DNA of 64,000 nucleotides from Streptomyces asoensis (GTDB lineage: Bacteria > Actinomycetota > Actinomycetes > Streptomycetales > Streptomycetaceae), in the NCBI RefSeq assembly GCF_016860545.1, contig NZ_BNEB01000001.1:620001-684000 (forward strand), written 5' to 3'. Within the stretch, counting starts at the first letter, position 1, and each line of letters begins with the position of its first letter. The position numbers were made by a program, and so were the translations under genes. Positions 51,098-60,855 of the stretch are shown here, one piece after another. The notes beneath the pieces are model-generated. The model did no database searches, was not told the origin of the DNA, and was given only the letters and a program-made list of their open reading frames with translations.

Positions 51098-53137
51098 CTA
51101 CTCCGCCTGGAGCACCAGCAGTGCCAGGTCGTCCTCGGGCGGCTGTGCGCCGAAGTCGTGCACCAGGTGCCGGATGCGCTCGGCGATCAGCTGCGCGTCC
51201 AGGCCGACGCAGCCCGCCAACGCGGCGGCGAGGCCGTCGTCGTCGTCGAACTGCCGGGAGCCCGAGCGTCGTTCCGTGACGCCGTCGGTGACGCAGAGCA
51301 GGCTGTCGCCGGCTCTCAGCTCCAGGCTGTCGCAGGTGTAGCTGACGTCCTCGATGACCCCGAGGAGGGTCTGCGGGCGCCCGGCCGTCGCCACCGAGCC
51401 GTCGGGAGCGAGCAGCAGAGGCAGCGGGTGCCCGGCGGAGGCGAGCGTGCAGCGGACCCCTCCCTCGAAGGGCGCCAGTTCGCCGTAGAGGAGGGACAGG
51501 AAACGGGTCTGCGGACCCTCGCCCGGCCCGGTGGGGCCGACGAAGGCGCGGGCCGCGGCGTCGGCGGCCTCCGTCGCGTCGTCCAGGAGCAGTTGGTTGA
51601 GCCGGTCCAGGACGTCCGCCACGCCGTACCCCTCGCGGGCCAGCAGCCGCAGCCAGGGCCGGGCGAGCCCGATGACGACCGCCGCCTCCGGCCCCTTGCC
51701 CTGCACGTCGCCCACCGCGAAGCACCAGCGGCCGTCTCCCGCCGGGAACAGGTCGTAGAAGTCCCCGCTCGGTCCGCCCTGTTCACGGGGCTCGTACACC
51801 AGGGCGCTGCGCACCCCGGGGATCTCGGCGACCGCGCCGGGCAGCAGCCCTCGTTGCAGCACGGCGCTGATGGTGGCCTGGCGGGCGTACTGACGGGCCG
51901 CGCCGATCGCCAGCGCCACCCGGCGCCCGAGGTCCTCGACGAGCCCGGTGACCTCGTCGGGGAACGCGTGCGGTCCGGCCTGTCCGATGACCAGCGTGCC
52001 CAGCGGCCGGCCGCCCGCGATGAGCCGGTAGGCGAGGGCCGCGCCCGGCGGGCCGAGCACCGCGCCGGGCCAGGGGAAGGGCTCGGGCCCCGAACGCGGG
52101 CCGCCGTCCGGCGGGCACGGCGGGTCCTTCTCCAGGGCCCGGCGCAGTTCCTCCACCCGGCCCTCGCAGCCGTGCCAGACCCGGGCCAGCCGCGGCCCGG
52201 GGCCGCCGGCCCACTCACCGCGCCCGCTCACCTCGTCCTCCAGCCACACCGCGCACCAGTCGGCGAGCCGGGGCACGAGCAGCTGGCCGGTCAGGGCGGC
52301 CACCAGGTCCTCGTCGAGCTGCCCGGCGAGCAGGTCGGACGCCTCGGCGAGGAAGGAGAGCGCGCCGCGGTTGAGCCATTCCCGGTCCCGTCCCCCGACC
52401 GGCCGCGGTGCGGGGGCCAGGGCCTCGAGCAGCCCCGGCGCGCAGCCGTGGGCGGGGCCGTGCGCGGGTCCCCGGGGCGCGTCGGGCCCCCGGCCGGGGC
52501 GGGCGGCGAGGACCGGCCCGTCGGGCTCGGCCGGCCGCCGGTGCTCCGCGGACCCGGCGCGGTCCTCGATCCGCCCCGGCTCGCCGAGCTCGCCGGGTTC
52601 GTCGGGCTCCTCGGGGTCGGCGGGCGTCGGCAGCAGCCTGGCCCAGACCGTCTTCGCCCCCTTGCGGTACGTCACGCCCCAGGCGTCGGAGAGCGCCGCG
52701 ACCAGGCGCAGGCCGCGCCCGTACTCCGGCGTGCCGTACGACGGCTCCAGGGCACCGTCACGCGGGGCGCGCGAGGGGTGGTGGTCGCAGACCTCGACGA
52801 CGACCGCGCGACAGCCGCCGCCCGGGGGACCGGGCCGATCCGGTGCCTCTTCGAGCCGGCATTCCAGGCCGACGTCGGTTCCGGCGTGCACGACGGCGTT
52901 GGTGACGAGTTCGCTGACGACGAGCGTCACGTCCTGCGCGAGGCGCTCCCCCGGCTCCTCGCCGCCGAGCAGGCCGAGGCCGGCCCATTCCGCCAGGGTG
53001 GTGCGCACCAGTGCGCGGGCGGCGCCGGGTGAGAGGGGGCCGCCGGTCAGGGTCGTACGGGCCGGGAGCGGATGCGGGGACGCGGGCACGCCGTGGGCAC
53101 GGGAGGCGGTCTCCCGTTGCGTCGGAATGGCCCCCAT
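51098..53137 (-). CDS. PP2C-type (SpoIIE) phosphatase with ATPase and GAF domains
   Basis: 679 aa. The N-terminal ~170 residues form an RsbW-like HATPase domain (DVTLVVSELVTNAVVHAGT, then YGRGLRLVAALSDAWG). A GAF-like region covers about 245-420 (RGALSFLAEASDLLAGQLDEDLV). The SpoIIE/RsbU phosphatase domain covers about 430-675, with SGDFYDLFPAGDGRWCFAVGDVQGKG and DSLLCVTDGVTERR giving the metal-binding Asp residues. Combining a kinase-like and phosphatase domain, it probably controls an anti-anti-sigma switch in Streptomyces stress or developmental signalling. No anti-sigma antagonist gene is adjacent. It is common in streptomycetes. Confidence 0.88.
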   Translation of the reverse strand: MGAIPTQRETASRAHGVPASPHPLPARTTLTGGPLSPGAARALVRTTLAEWAGLGLLGGEEPGERLAQDVTLVVSELVTNAVVHAGTDVGLECRLEEAPDRPGPPGGGCRAVVVEVCDHHPSRAPRDGALEPSYGTPEYGRGLRLVAALSDAWGVTYRKGAKTVWARLLPTPADPEEPDEPGELGEPGRIEDRAGSAEHRRPAEPDGPVLAARPGRGPDAPRGPAHGPAHGCAPGLLEALAPAPRPVGGRDREWLNRGALSFLAEASDLLAGQLDEDLVAALTGQLLVPRLADWCAVWLEDEVSGRGEWAGGPGPRLARVWHGCEGRVEELRRALEKDPPCPPDGGPRSGPEPFPWPGAVLGPPGAALAYRLIAGGRPLGTLVIGQAGPHAFPDEVTGLVEDLGRRVALAIGAARQYARQATISAVLQRGLLPGAVAEIPGVRSALVYEPREQGGPSGDFYDLFPAGDGRWCFAVGDVQGKGPEAAVVIGLARPWLRLLAREGYGVADVLDRLNQLLLDDATEAADAAARAFVGPTGPGEGPQTRFLSLLYGELAPFEGGVRCTLASAGHPLPLLLAPDGSVATAGRPQTLLGVIEDVSYTCDSLELRAGDSLLCVTDGVTERRSGSRQFDDDDGLAAALAGCVGLDAQLIAERIRHLVHDFGAQPPEDDLALLVLQAE

Positions 53138-53687
53138 GCGCAGCTCCCCGGACGGTTCGGATGCCCACAGGGTGACAGACCGGTCCCGCCCGTGAGCGGT
53201 GGGTTACCGAAGTGGGCCGTCCTTGCCGGGAACCGTGCTGTGCATGTGCACGCGCGTGTTCGATGACGCACGCTTGAGGGGCGTAATCCGAGCGTTCGCG
53301 CTTCGCCCACGCCCCGCGCGACCCACGCGTGTGCACGCCCCGCACCACCCCTGCACGCCACAGCGCACCCCGCCGCGCCCTGTCCGTCGGCCGTGACACC
53401 ACCGTCGCCGCACCGGCCCCCGCGGACGGCGACGGCCTCCGCGCACGCTTGCCCGCCGCCCGCCGCGCCCGACAGCCCTTGTCACGTCCTGCCCGAGCCC
53501 GACGCGTGATGGCAGCCTCTGGCGCGACGGCGGCAGCGCCCGCAGCCACCGTGACTGCGCCTCCCGCCGCCGATACTGCGTCTCCCGCCGCCATGGCTGC
53601 GTCTGACACACCGCGCCGGAGCCCGCCGCGCAACCGCTCACGTGACAGCGCCCGCGACCGCCGTGGCTGCGCCCTCCGCCAAGCCGG
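53138..53687. other. Intergenic region without recognisable gene
   Basis: Between the PP2C phosphatase start and the terminator hairpins of the acyl-CoA ligase gene there are about 550 bases with no convincing coding frame. It is Ala/Arg/Pro-biased if translated and contains loose repeats around GCGTCTCCCGCCGCCATGGC. It presumably carries the phosphatase promoter, but I cannot identify it. Confidence 0.6.
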
Positions 53688-53769
53688 ATGCCCCCGGCGC
53701 GCGCCGGGGGCATCGTGGTGTGCCCGCGTGCTCGGGCCCGCGCGGGGCGGACGTCCCCGCGCGGGCCCG
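53688..53769 (-). terminator. Two strong hairpins ending the acyl-CoA ligase transcript
   Basis: ATGCCCCCGGCGC/GCGCCGGGGGCAT is a 26-bp perfect palindrome (53688-53713). Nearby, a 15-bp stem GGGCCCGCGCGGGG with loop CGGACGT pairs 53733-53747 with 53755-53769. Both lie just after the ligase stop (53799) and have no U-tract, as is common for Streptomyces terminators. Confidence 0.7.
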
Positions 53770-53798
53770 GGCCCCGCCTCACGCTCCGTGCGAACCGC

Positions 53799-55673
53799 TC
53801 ACGCCTCGCGCGATCCCGCGTACATCTCGTCGATGAGGTGCTTGTACTCCCGCTCGACGACGGGCCGCTTCAGCTTCAGGCTGGGCGTGATCTCGCCGTG
53901 CTCGACGTCCAGGTCGCGGGGCAGCAGCCGGAACTTCTTGATGGTCTGCCAGCGCTGGAGACCCTCGTTGAGCTGCTTGACGTAGCCGTCGACGAGCTCC
54001 ACGGTGACGGGCGCGGCGACGACCTCCGCGTACGACTTCCCCTCCAGCCCGTTGTCCTTCGCCCAGTCGAGGAGGGAGACCTCGTCGAGGGCGATGAGCG
54101 CCGTGCAGAAGTTCCGGTCGGCGCCGTGCACCAGGATGTTGGAGACGTACGGGCACACCGCCTTGAACTGTCCCTCGACCTCGGCGGGCGCGATGTACTT
54201 GCCGCCGGACGTTTTGATGAGGTCCTTCTTGCGGTCGGTGATGCGCAGGTACCCGTCGGGCGACAGCTCGCCGATGTCGCCGGTGTGGAACCAGCCGTCG
54301 GCCTCCAGGACCTCGGCGGTCTTCTCGGGGAGCCCGTGGTAGCCCTCCATGATGCCGGGGCCGCGCAGCAGGATCTCGCCGTCCTCGGCGATGCGCACCT
54401 CGGTGCCGGGCAGCGGCTTGCCGACCGTGCCGGTGCGGTAGGCCTCGCCCGGGTTGACGAAGGAGGCCGCGGAGGACTCCGTCAGGCCGTAGCCCTCGAG
54501 GATGTGGATGTCGGCGCCGGCGAAGAAGTAGCCGATCTCCGGCGCGAGGGCCGCCGATCCGGAGACGCAGGCCCGCAGGTTGCCGCCGAAGGCCTCACGG
54601 ATCTTGGCGAAGACGAGCGCGTCGGCGATCTTGTGCCTGGCGCCGAGCCCGAACGGGACGGCGACGGTCCCGGTGCGCCGGAAGTTGTCCTGCGCGGCCT
54701 TGGCGTACTCGCGGGAGACCTCGGCGGCCCACTGGAAGATCTTGTACTTGGCGCCGCCGCCCGCGCGGGCCTTGGCGGCGACCCCGTTGTAGACCTTCTC
54801 GAAGATGCGCGGGACGGCCGCCATGTACGTCGGGCGGACGACGGGCAGGTTCTCAATGATCTTGTCGACGCGTCCGTCCACGGCGGTGACGTGCCCGACC
54901 TCGATCTGACCCGAGGTGAGGACCTTGCCGAAGACGTGCGCGAGCGGAAGCCACAGGTACTGCACGTCGTCGGGACCGACCAGGCCCGTCGCGGCGATCG
55001 CCTTCGCCATGTACGACCAGTTGTCGTGCGGCAGCCGGACGCCCTTGGGGCGGCCCGTGGTGCCGGAGGTGTAGATGAGGGTGGCGAGCTGGTCCCTGGT
55101 GATCGCGCCGACCCGCTCCTTGATCAGCGCCGCTTCCTTCTCCAGCCGGGCGGCGCCGCGCTTCTCGAGGTCGTCGAGGGTGAGGATCCAGTCGGCGGTC
55201 TCGACACCGGCCGGGTCGATCACGACCACATGGGTGAGGGCGGGCAGCTCGGCGCGCTTCTCGACCGCCTTGGCGACCTGGGCCGCGTCCTCGGCGATCA
55301 GCACCCGGCTCTCGGAGTCCGACAGGATGAACGCCGACTCGTCGGCGTTGGTCTGCGGGTAGACCGTGGTCGTGGCGGCGCCGGCGCACATGATGCCGAG
55401 GTCGGCGAGGATCCACTCGAGCCGGGTGGAGGAGGCGAGCGCCACCCGCTGCTCGGCCCGCACACCCAGCTCGATGAGGCCCGCCGCGATCGCGTAGACC
55501 CGTTCGGCGGCCTGCGCCCAGGTCAGCGACTTCCAGTCGTCGGGGCCCGACCCGGACGCGGCGGGGACCGGGTACCGGTACGCCTCCGCGTCGGGCGTGG
55601 CCGCCACGCGCTCCAGGAAGAGGCCCGCGACGGACGGCGGACGGTTCTCGATCAGTGTCTGTGTGTCGCTCAC
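53799..55673 (-). CDS. Long-chain fatty acid--CoA ligase (AMP-binding)
   Basis: 624 aa, FadD/Faa-like adenylate-forming enzyme. The AMP-binding signature is LIYTSGTTGRPKGVRLPH; EGYGLTESSA, DGWFHTGDIGEL (adenine-binding) and RKKDLIKTSGGKYIAPAEVE, with the C-terminal hinge and catalytic Lys region, are all present. It activates fatty acids to acyl-AMP and then acyl-CoA for degradation or lipid synthesis. Length suits the long-chain Faa1-like group. It is monocistronic, flanked by terminators, and has an ACTC/GAGT inverted motif before its start that could bind a lipid-responsive repressor. Confidence 0.9.
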   Translation of the reverse strand: MSDTQTLIENRPPSVAGLFLERVAATPDAEAYRYPVPAASGSGPDDWKSLTWAQAAERVYAIAAGLIELGVRAEQRVALASSTRLEWILADLGIMCAGAATTTVYPQTNADESAFILSDSESRVLIAEDAAQVAKAVEKRAELPALTHVVVIDPAGVETADWILTLDDLEKRGAARLEKEAALIKERVGAITRDQLATLIYTSGTTGRPKGVRLPHDNWSYMAKAIAATGLVGPDDVQYLWLPLAHVFGKVLTSGQIEVGHVTAVDGRVDKIIENLPVVRPTYMAAVPRIFEKVYNGVAAKARAGGGAKYKIFQWAAEVSREYAKAAQDNFRRTGTVAVPFGLGARHKIADALVFAKIREAFGGNLRACVSGSAALAPEIGYFFAGADIHILEGYGLTESSAASFVNPGEAYRTGTVGKPLPGTEVRIAEDGEILLRGPGIMEGYHGLPEKTAEVLEADGWFHTGDIGELSPDGYLRITDRKKDLIKTSGGKYIAPAEVEGQFKAVCPYVSNILVHGADRNFCTALIALDEVSLLDWAKDNGLEGKSYAEVVAAPVTVELVDGYVKQLNEGLQRWQTIKKFRLLPRDLDVEHGEITPSLKLKRPVVEREYKHLIDEMYAGSREA

Positions 55674-55754
55674 GACATCCTCCGGGACCCGCGACGGTGC
55701 GGCTGGCTCGTTGCGGCGTCGTACGACGCGCGGCTGTGTTGACGGCGGCTGTTG

Positions 55755-55773
55755 TTTAACTCACGAGTAACTA
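55755..55773. promoter_or_regulatory. ACTCACGAGT motif upstream of the acyl-CoA ligase
   Basis: TTTAACTCACGAGTAACTA contains the inverted halves ACTC and GAGT and is AT-rich for this genome. It lies 80 to 100 bases before the ligase start in its promoter region, where a TetR-type fatty-acid regulator could bind. Tentative. Confidence 0.35.
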
Positions 55774-55850
55774 CCGAGCAGGGATCAGAGTAAAGGGCGA
55801 CTGGCCAGCGCGTAAGGGGCCCCGGGCGGTCACTTTCTCCTGAGTACAGC

Positions 55851-55888
55851 CCCGGGGCCCGCCGCGCCACAGCGCGACGGGCCCCGGG
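55851..55888 (-). terminator. lepA terminator
   Basis: CCCGGGGCCCG (55851-55861) pairs perfectly with CGGGCCCCGGG (55878-55888) around a 16-base loop, 30 bases beyond the lepA stop. A further related copy, GGGGCCCCGGGCGG, lies at 55816-55829. Confidence 0.75.
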
Positions 55889-55918
55889 TGTGCCCTGAAT
55901 TACCGGCCTCGGCCGTGG

Positions 55919-57787
<1,869 letters not shown>

Positions 57788-57876
57788 GCAGGGTCCTGTC
57801 TCTTGAGGCGCCTTGTGCCTCGGGTCGGATCGATACGTAGGCTCCATGGTCCCACGGGCGGCGACCGGGGACCGGT

Positions 57877-57906
57877 TTGGGCCACTCGCGGAGCCACTGG
57901 TAGTCT
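57877..57906 (+). promoter_or_regulatory. rpsT promoter
   Basis: TTGGGC (57877-57882) and TAGTCT (57901-57906), 18 bases apart, form a plausible promoter. The transcript would have a 5' leader of about 145 bases that contains the direct repeat CTCGGAGAAC twice (around 57954-57976) and hairpin TACGGGACCCGTA, hinting at feedback control. Confidence 0.5.
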
Positions 57907-58058
57907 GGGCAGCTGTGTCTCATGCCCTCTCAGCACGAGGCACTCCTCCTCGGAGAACCTCTCGGAGAACACTCTTCCGGAGATCTCCGCGGGCATCTCG
58001 GAAACTCATCGGTACGGGACCCGTAAGGGCTCGTGCCTGAACCTGAAAAGGCTCATTC

Positions 58059-58325
58059 GTGGCGAACATCAAGTCCCAGATCAAGCGGATCAAGACCAAC
58101 GAGAAGGCTCGGCTGCGCAACAAGGCCGTCAAGTCCTCCCTGAAGACCGCGATCCGCAAGGCCCGCGAGGCCGCTGCCGCGGGTGACGTCGAGAAGGCCA
58201 CCGAGTACCAGCGCGCCGCGGCGCGTCAGCTCGACAAGGCCGTCTCGAAGGGCGTCATCCACAAGAACCAGGCCGCCAACAAGAAGTCGGCGCTTGCTTC
58301 GAAGGTCGAGACCCTCAAGGGCTGA
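58059..58325 (+). CDS. rpsT: 30S ribosomal protein S20
   Basis: 88 aa, basic, Lys/Ala-rich helical protein that binds the 5' domain of 16S rRNA. The family start [18 protein letters not shown] is clear, and the C-terminal [15 protein letters not shown] is typical. It uses a GTG start at 58059. It is monocistronic and divergent from lepA, the usual order lepA/rpsT/holA. A long leader precedes it. A strong hairpin lies 138 bases beyond the stop. Confidence 0.97.
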   Translation: MANIKSQIKRIKTNEKARLRNKAVKSSLKTAIRKAREAAAAGDVEKATEYQRAAARQLDKAVSKGVIHKNQAANKKSALASKVETLKG

Positions 58326-58463
58326 ACCCCTTATCTGATCTGACCGCCGGAAGGACCAGAGCGGGCCCTCTCTCATCCGCTCCCGTCCGGCATCCCGAGC
58401 CTGTACGCGGCCTGCGTTCGCCACGCGGGTACGGGCTCACCAGCTTGATCGAAGTGAACCGTG

Positions 58464-58506
58464 AGGCCCCGGCCGCCGCCCTTCCCCAGGGCGCCGGCCG
58501 GGGCCT
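58464..58506. terminator. Bidirectional hairpin between rpsT and the NTF2-like gene
   Basis: AGGCCCCGGCCG (58464-58475) pairs with CGGCCGGGGCCT (58495-58506), with inner GCCC/GGGC pairing. It is the strongest fold between these convergent genes. Beyond it, TTCCGGCTG is repeated four times up to 58565. Confidence 0.6.
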
Positions 58507-58579
58507 TCCGGCTGCCAGGAGCTATTCCGGCTGCGTCTTCCGGCTGTGGGGGACCCTTCCGGCTGCCGGGAGCCGCCGA

Positions 58580-58975
58580 TCACGCCCAGAAGGCGTCGCT
58601 GGTGTCGATGTCCGCGACGCACTCGTCGAGGTCGCTGATCTTGTCGCCGACGATCCGGAAGACGATGCCCCCGTCGTCCTCCAGGTGCTTGCCGTTGCGG
58701 TCGGCGGTGACGCGGTGCAGGGAGACGGCGTGCCCGCGGCCGTCGACGAGCACGGTGCGCAGGTCCACGCGCAACGACCCACCGGTCTCCGAGAACAGCT
58801 TGCCGTACATCTCCATCACGGCGTCGAGGCCCTTGAAGTCCCCCGAGAGCATGTGGGAACCGGGCACGTGATGCGTGCAGTCCCCCGTCATCATGCCGCG
58901 CAGGGCGTCCATGTCCCCGCGGGTGAAGGCCTCGTACCCCCTGCGGACGAGAGCCGCGTGCGGGTGTTCAGCCAT
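58580..58975 (-). CDS. NTF2-like / SnoaL-type protein
   Basis: 131 aa with the cone-shaped NTF2 fold. It begins HAALVRRGYEAFTRGDMDALRGMM, the common start, and holds GDCTHHVPGSHMLSGDFKG. NTF2-like proteins include polyketide cyclases, isomerases and binding proteins; the pocket residues are not informative. It is a minus-strand gene downstream of holA, separated by a minisatellite. ATG 58975 is chosen because AAGGTGG lies eight bases upstream; two in-frame ATGs upstream (58996, 59062) are less likely. Confidence 0.75.
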   Translation of the reverse strand: MAEHPHAALVRRGYEAFTRGDMDALRGMMTGDCTHHVPGSHMLSGDFKGLDAVMEMYGKLFSETGGSLRVDLRTVLVDGRGHAVSLHRVTADRNGKHLEDDGGIVFRIVGDKISDLDECVADIDTSDAFWA

Positions 58976-59097
58976 GTCGATCGCCACCTTTCGCATACGC
59001 CGGCGATGTGCGGCTGGTACGTCCGATTCTCCTCCGCGCGGGGGGAACGGCGACTGGATCACGCCACGGATTCACAGCGGACGCCCGTCCCGGCGCC

Positions 59098-59380
59098 GAG
59101 CGGAGGCGGGCTCGCGGCGGTGATCGGAAGGTGGGCCTCCGGCACCGAGGGGAAGCGGGCTCGCGGGGACGAGCCGACGAGGGCTCCGGGCGCCCAGCGG
59201 AGGCGGGCCCGCGGCGACGCGCCGACGAAGGCTCCGGGCGCTGAGCGGAAACGGGCTCGCGGCGACGAGCCGAGGAGGGCTCCCGGCGACGAGCGGAAGC
59301 GGGCCCGCGGCGGTGATCGGAAGGTGGGCTTCCGGCGCCGAGCCGACGAGGGCTCCGGGCACTGAGCGGAAGCGAACCCG
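59098..59380. repeat. 48-bp tandem repeat (minisatellite)
   Basis: The gap between the NTF2-like gene and holA contains a tandem repeat. The anchor GGCTCC occurs at 59182, 59230 and 59278 (48 bp apart) and again at 59351. A second type of unit with CGGTGATCGGAAGGTGGGC occurs at 59118 and 59311. The 48-bp unit keeps frame; translated on the plus strand it gives ARGDEPTRAPGA-like 16-mers, but there is no start or ribosome site and I treat it as non-coding. Confidence 0.75.
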
Positions 59381-59400
59381 CGGGTGTCTGGCGGGCGTGG

Positions 59401-60390
59401 TCAGCCGCGTCCTCCGGACCTCGCCGCCCGCGCGACGGCCACGACGGCCTTCTCCAGGGCGTACTCGGGATCGTCACCGCCGCCCTTGACTCCCGCGTCC
59501 GCCTCGGCCACGGCCCGCAGGGCGACGGCCACGCCGTCGGGGGTCCAGCCGCGCATCTGCTGACGCACCCGGTCGATCTTCCAGGGCGGCATGCCCAGCT
59601 CCCGGGCCAGATCGGCCGGCCGGCCACCTCGCGCCGACGACAGCTTGCCGATGGCCCGCACCCCCTGGGCGAGCGCACTGGTGATCAGGACCGGCGCGAC
59701 CCCGGTCGACAGCGACCAGCGCAGCGCCTCCAGCGCCTCGGCCGCCCGTCCCTCCACCGCCCGGTCGGCGACGGTGAAGCTGGAGGCCTCGGCCCGCCCC
59801 GTGTAGTACCGCCCGACGACCGCGTCGTCGATGGTCCCTTCGACATCGGCGACCAACTGGGACACCGCCGACGCCAACTCCCGGAGATCACTGCCGATGG
59901 CGTCGACGAGCGCCTGGCACGCCTCGGGCGTCGCCGACCGCCCGGTGACCCGGAACTCCTGACGCACGAAGGCCAGCCGGTCGGCCGGCTTGGTCATCTT
60001 CGGACAGGCCACCTCCCGCGCCCCGGACTTGCGCGCGGCGTCCAGCAAGCCCTTGCCCTTGGCCCCGCCCGCGTGCAGCAGCACGAGGGTGATCTCCTCG
60101 GCCGGCGACCCCAGATACGACTTGACGTCCTTGACCGTGTCCGCCGACAGGTCGTGCGCGTTGCGGACGATCACGACCTTGCGCTCGGCGAACAGCGAGG
60201 GGCTGGTCAGCTCGGCGAGCGTGCCGGGCTGCACCTGGTCGGAGGTCAGGTCGCGTACGTCCGTGTCGGCGTCGGCGGCCCGGGCGGCCGCCACCACCTC
60301 CTGGACGGCACGGTCGAGCAGCAGGTCCTCCTGGCCCACCGCCAGCGTCACCGGGGCGAGCAGATCGTCGTTCGCAGTCTTCCTGGCCAT
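59401..60390 (-). CDS. holA: DNA polymerase III subunit delta
   Basis: 329 aa clamp-loader subunit that opens the beta clamp. The family pattern begins LAPVTLAVGQEDLLLDRAV; AERKVVIVRNAHDLS and EVACPKMTKPADRL are conserved, as is LRWSLSTGVAPVLIT near the C-terminal clamp-loader domain. Length is normal. ATG 60390 (MARKTANDD) was chosen; the frame extends to 60420. It follows the comEC side genes on the same strand, the standard order comEA-comEC-holA. Confidence 0.92.
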   Translation of the reverse strand: MARKTANDDLLAPVTLAVGQEDLLLDRAVQEVVAAARAADADTDVRDLTSDQVQPGTLAELTSPSLFAERKVVIVRNAHDLSADTVKDVKSYLGSPAEEITLVLLHAGGAKGKGLLDAARKSGAREVACPKMTKPADRLAFVRQEFRVTGRSATPEACQALVDAIGSDLRELASAVSQLVADVEGTIDDAVVGRYYTGRAEASSFTVADRAVEGRAAEALEALRWSLSTGVAPVLITSALAQGVRAIGKLSSARGGRPADLARELGMPPWKIDRVRQQMRGWTPDGVAVALRAVAEADAGVKGGGDDPEYALEKAVVAVARAARSGGRG

Positions 60391-60530
60391 CTCGCAAAGC
60401 ATCCCACGCCCCACTGACATCCCACCCCGGGGTCAGGGGGCCGCGGGGGCGCCGGGCCACCGGGGGCGAGGGATCGCCGGGTCAGGGAGGCGAGGGGGGC
60501 GCCGGGGCGCCGGGGCGCCGGGGCGCCGGG

Positions 60531-60785
60531 TCAGGGTTCCTCCCGCCAGCCTTCCCATTCGCCCGCGAACTCGTCCAGCGCCGCCGCGTCGAGCCGCTCC
60601 TCCTCGTCCCGCAGCAGGACGAGCCACTGCGCGTCCTCCGCGTCGTCCTCCCCCGCCAGCGCGTCCCGGACGATCCTCGGCTCCTCGCGCACCCCGAACC
60701 GCTCACCGAGCGCCTGGGCCGCCTCCTCCGCGGCGTCGCGGTCGGGCAGCACCAGCACATGTCTCACATCGCTCACGGGGACCAT
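60531..60785 (-). CDS. Small conserved hypothetical protein
   Basis: 84 aa acidic protein (about 81 aa if GTG 60776 is used). The core DVRHVLVLPDRDAAEEAAQALGERF has a ferredoxin-like beta-alpha-beta start; the second half is Asp/Glu-rich (EEPRIVRDALAGEDDAEDAQW). No family is recognised. It lies between holA and comEC on the same strand, with gaps of 140 and 70 bases. The better ribosome site (GGAAGATGG) favours GTG 60776. Confidence 0.6.
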   Translation of the reverse strand: MVPVSDVRHVLVLPDRDAAEEAAQALGERFGVREEPRIVRDALAGEDDAEDAQWLVLLRDEEERLDAAALDEFAGEWEGWREEP

Positions 60786-60855
60786 CTTCCGGCACGCGCC
60801 CACGGCCCTGTTCAGGGGGCGCCGACCCGGCAGCCGACCGGACACACGGAGGGCC

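Noticed and set aside
53329..53985. Possible small gene between the PP2C and ligase genes
   Set aside because: Translation is Ala/Arg/Pro-rich without motifs and its end runs antisense into the ligase gene.
58445..59365. 306-codon plus-strand frame spanning the NTF2-like gene and second minisatellite
   Set aside because: Mostly antisense to the NTF2-like gene; the repeat part lacks its own start.
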